64,000 bases of DNA from a virus. Location: positions 17,199 to 81,198 of IMG/VR virus record IMGVR_UViG_3300008448_000038; one strand, 5' to 3'. Under the pieces are notes generated by a model that did no database searches, had not been told where the DNA came from, and was given only the letters and a program-made list of their open reading frames with translations. A program made the translations under genes and the position numbers. Shown here piece by piece: positions 62,077-64,000 of this stretch (its first letter is position 1; each line of letters begins with the position of its first letter).

Positions 62077-62100
62077 TTTTTTTTCTATATTTGCTATTAT
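62073..62100 (+). promoter_or_regulatory. sigma70-like promoter of dUTPase, predicted leaderless
   Basis: -35 TTGATT (62073-62078), 16-nt spacer, -10 TATTAT (62095-62100), exactly 6 nt before the ATG at 62107. No Shine-Dalgarno. Confidence 0.6.
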
Positions 62101-62106
62101 TTTCTT

Positions 62107-62613
62107 ATGGAATCACTAGGAATTTTTAAGTTACATCCCACGGTCATGAACCCGTCTCTTGCTACAGCAAATTCGGCCTGTGTTGATGTCTATGCGTTCA
62201 TTCAAAATAAAGAAATCTCAGTCTATGATCGGTACAATAATAAAAGTACTATTAAGACTGACGAGAAATCAGTCTCCATTCGCATTGGACCCAAGGAAAG
62301 AATCCTAGTCCCCACAGGAATAATTCTTGACATTCCAAAGCACTTCTCAGTGCGTATGCATCCTCGCTCTGGTCTTGCGATCAAGAAGGGTCTGGCTCTG
62401 GTCAACTGCGAAGGCGTAATCGACTGCGACTATGTGGAAGAACTAATGATTCCGCTAGTCAACACAAGCGATATTTCGTATGATATCGGTCATCAAGAAC
62501 GAGTTGCCCAAATGGAACTTGTTCGTACTGAACATTTTGTTTATCATCATATCTCTGAAAGACCAAGTATAAAGACAGATAGAAGCGGTGGCTTCGGGAG
62601 CACAGGCGAATGA
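62107..62613 (+). CDS. dUTP diphosphatase
   Basis: 168 residues, with the family motifs in order: S-A-C-V-D-V-Y (motif 1, near 23), P-R-S-G-L-A (motif 2, 86-91), G-V-I-D-C-D-Y (motif 3, 103-109), E-R-V-A-Q-M (motif 4, 131-136) and G-F-G-S-T-G (motif 5, 162-167). Trimeric dUTPase hydrolyses dUTP to dUMP and pyrophosphate, limiting uracil incorporation. It is longer than a minimal dUTPase because of an insert between motifs 1 and 2. Overlaps the next gene by 4 nt. Confidence 0.9.
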   Translation: MESLGIFKLHPTVMNPSLATANSACVDVYAFIQNKEISVYDRYNNKSTIKTDEKSVSIRIGPKERILVPTGIILDIPKHFSVRMHPRSGLAIKKGLALVNCEGVIDCDYVEELMIPLVNTSDISYDIGHQERVAQMELVRTEHFVYHHISERPSIKTDRSGGFGSTGE

Positions 62614-62930
62614 ACAGAGAAGAACTTTTTAAGCATCATGAAGAGCTGTCTCAAACTGCTCTTCAAATCATGAAGAAGAAGAATCACGACTACGCTGGAA
62701 ATAGCGGAGCACAACCATTTGCAAATTTTGAACGATGTGAAGCAATGGGTATTTGCAGCACAGAACAAGGATTTCTTGTCCGTATCACAGATAAGGTATC
62801 TCGCCTGAGTACCTTTGCAAATGCGGGAAAACTAGTAGTCGATAACGAAGGTTATCAGGACGCAATTCTAGACATCATGAACTATTGTGTTCTATTCTCG
62901 GCTTATATAAAGTCAAAGGATGATGCTTGA
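62610..62930 (+). CDS. DUF1599-like nucleotide modification-associated protein
   Basis: 106 residues, mostly helical. K-N-H-D-Y-A-G-N-S-G near residue 24 and F-E-R-C-E-A-M-G, then R-I-T-D-K-V-S-R-L-S near 64 and D-A-I-L-D-I-M-N-Y near 88 match the DUF1599/Nmad1 family, nucleotide-modification-associated proteins often found in phages beside thymidylate or dUTP enzymes. Here it overlaps dUTPase. Function unproven. Confidence 0.6.
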   Translation: MNREELFKHHEELSQTALQIMKKKNHDYAGNSGAQPFANFERCEAMGICSTEQGFLVRITDKVSRLSTFANAGKLVVDNEGYQDAILDIMNYCVLFSAYIKSKDDA

Positions 62931-62954
62931 TTTGTGTTCAACTGCCAGTATAAT
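62927..62954 (+). promoter_or_regulatory. sigma70-like promoter of gp43, predicted leaderless
   Basis: -35 TTGATT (62927-62932), 16-nt spacer, -10 TATAAT (62949-62954), exactly 6 nt before the gp43 ATG at 62961. No Shine-Dalgarno. The -35 lies inside the stop of the preceding gene. Confidence 0.65.
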
Positions 62955-62960
62955 CGATAC

Positions 62961-64000
62961 ATGAACTTTTACACATGTGTTGAGATTCGCGGCAACAAGA
63001 TTCTTTATAGAGGGGTGGAAGATGGGAGTCGGGTCTGTAGGGAAATTCCTTACAGACCCACTCTTTATTCCTATACCCACAAATCTTCTGACTGGAAGAC
63101 GCTTGATGGCCGTGCGGTAGAACCAATCAAGCCCGGTACAATCACAGAGACTAGGGATTTTTTAGATCAGTATGCTAATATCTCTGGGTTCTCTATCTTT
63201 GGTCAAACAGATTTCATTTACCAGTTTATTGGTGAAGAATTTCCCAATGATATCGATTACAAGATCGATCAAATCGTTACAGCCTTTATCGATATCGAAA
63301 CCAAGTGTGAGGCTGGATTTCCGAACATCGAAACTGCCAATGAACAGGTGATTGCGATCACCGTGCGGATCAAGAACAAGTCTTATGTCTATGGTTTAGG
63401 CACTTTCCATATTGATAATCCAAATGTCAGTTGCAATCAGTATGACAATGAAAACCAAATGCTTAAGGACTTTATTGAGTTTTGGGAGCAACAGAAGCCT
63501 GACATTGTAACTGGATGGAACGTCAGATTCTTCGATATTCCATATCTTTATAATCGAATTTCTTACCTGTTTGGAGAAGATACGGCCAATCGCCTATCCC
63601 CTTGGAAGAAAGTCATCAAGAAGAAGATTGAAACTAAGTCATCTCGCGGGGAGCAAACTGCGTGTGATATTATTGGCGTATCTACTCTAGACTACTACGA
63701 GTTGTATAAGAAGTTTACCTATACCAATCAGGAATCTTATCGACTGGATTATATTGCCTCCGTCGAACTAGGTGAAAAGAAGCTTTCATATGATGAGTAT
63801 GACAGCTTGCGAGAGTTCTACAAGCAAGACTTCAATAAGTTTATTCACTATAACTTCCATGACGTAGAACTTGTCTTTAAGTTAGATCAAAAGATGAAGT
63901 TGATTGAACTCGTTCTTGCAGTGGCATATTCTGCCAAGGTAAATCATGAGGATGTTTATAGCCAAGTTCGAACTTGGGATACCATCATTTACCACGAACT
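62961..64000 (+). CDS. 43: DNA polymerase gp43 (5' part, runs off the window)
   Basis: The first 346 codons are open to the window edge. Family B polymerase with 3'-5' exonuclease: ExoI F-I-D-I-E-T with D111 and E113 (T4 D112, E114), ExoII-like W-N-V-R-F-F-D-I-P-Y, and S-T-L-D-Y-Y-E-L-Y-K-K-F-T-Y-T-N matching T4 'SILDYLDLYKKFAFTN', then ExoIII-type Y-N-F-H-D-V-E. Replicative polymerase of the phage. In T4 it follows regA directly; here the two are about 23 kb apart. Confidence 0.95.
   Translation, partial: MNFYTCVEIRGNKILYRGVEDGSRVCREIPYRPTLYSYTHKSSDWKTLDGRAVEPIKPGTITETRDFLDQYANISGFSIFGQTDFIYQFIGEEFPNDIDYKIDQIVTAFIDIETKCEAGFPNIETANEQVIAITVRIKNKSYVYGLGTFHIDNPNVSCNQYDNENQMLKDFIEFWEQQKPDIVTGWNVRFFDIPYLYNRISYLFGEDTANRLSPWKKVIKKKIETKSSRGEQTACDIIGVSTLDYYELYKKFTYTNQESYRLDYIASVELGEKKLSYDEYDSLREFYKQDFNKFIHYNFHDVELVFKLDQKMKLIELVLAVAYSAKVNHEDVYSQVRTWDTIIYHE

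Noticed and set aside
62050-62085. Terminator before dUTPase based on a run of eight T
   Set aside because: No stable GC-rich stem precedes the T-run; it is better explained as the promoter spacer.
1-64000. tRNA genes, integrase, transposase, toxin-antitoxin or anti-defence genes
   Set aside because: Looked for in gaps and products; none could be supported. No non-coding stretch exceeds about 130 nt.

Overview
The window is a stretch of a T4-like contractile-tailed bacteriophage genome (class Caudoviricetes). It is AT-rich, tightly packed and coded entirely on the + strand. Around thirty products match the T4 core set, largely in T4/cyanophage order: baseplate (gp53, gp25, gp6), neck (gp13, gp14), gp16, gp15, gp17, sheath (gp18), tube (gp19), portal (gp20), prohead protease (gp21), scaffold (gp22), capsid (gp23), a gp3-like protein, UvsY, UvsW, gp55, gp47, gp46, gp45, gp44, gp62, RegA and gp43. 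Many proteins are closer in length and wording to T4-like phages of aquatic bacteria than to coliphage T4. Nothing in the window identifies the host. I see no tRNA, integrase, transposase or CRISPR array.

Layout. 1-7482: baseplate and hub genes, with a hub-like protein apparently split over two genes. 7495-10244: a Cys-rich protein, neck proteins and small terminase. 10237-20309: large terminase between two giant fusion proteins, a gp15 homologue with about 1,145 extra C-terminal residues and a tail sheath with about 1,075 extra N-terminal residues ending in a Gly6 linker. 20320-23998: two more sheath paralogues and two tube paralogues. 24010-29883: portal, prohead core, protease, scaffold and major capsid protein, closed by a strong terminator. 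29952-39625: the gp3-like gene, recombination and replication genes, the late sigma factor gp55, the clamp and clamp loader, and RegA. 39625-52922: a glycan module of about fourteen enzymes (glycosyltransferases, sugar epimerases, methyltransferases and one SDR-cupin-C-methyltransferase fusion). 52924-62076: fibre/adhesin genes, starting with a two-block collagen-like protein. 62107-64000: dUTPase, a DUF1599-like protein and the start of DNA polymerase gp43. In T4, regA is followed directly by gene 43. Here about 23 kb of glycan and fibre genes lie between them, which marks that block as an accessory island.

Two things stand out. First, six genes (uvsY, gp55, the fusion enzyme, a GT2-TPR protein, dUTPase and gp43) each have a sigma70-like promoter whose -10 box ends exactly 6 nt before the ATG and no Shine-Dalgarno, which predicts leaderless mRNAs. 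Several structural genes have a T4-late-like NATAAATA box 4-5 nt before the ATG. Second, the glycan module lies beside a fibre with collagen repeats rich in Gly-X-Thr. This suggests that the phage glycosylates its own fibres, as in the known O-glycosylated GPT collagen repeats of Bacillus BclA; that link is inference.
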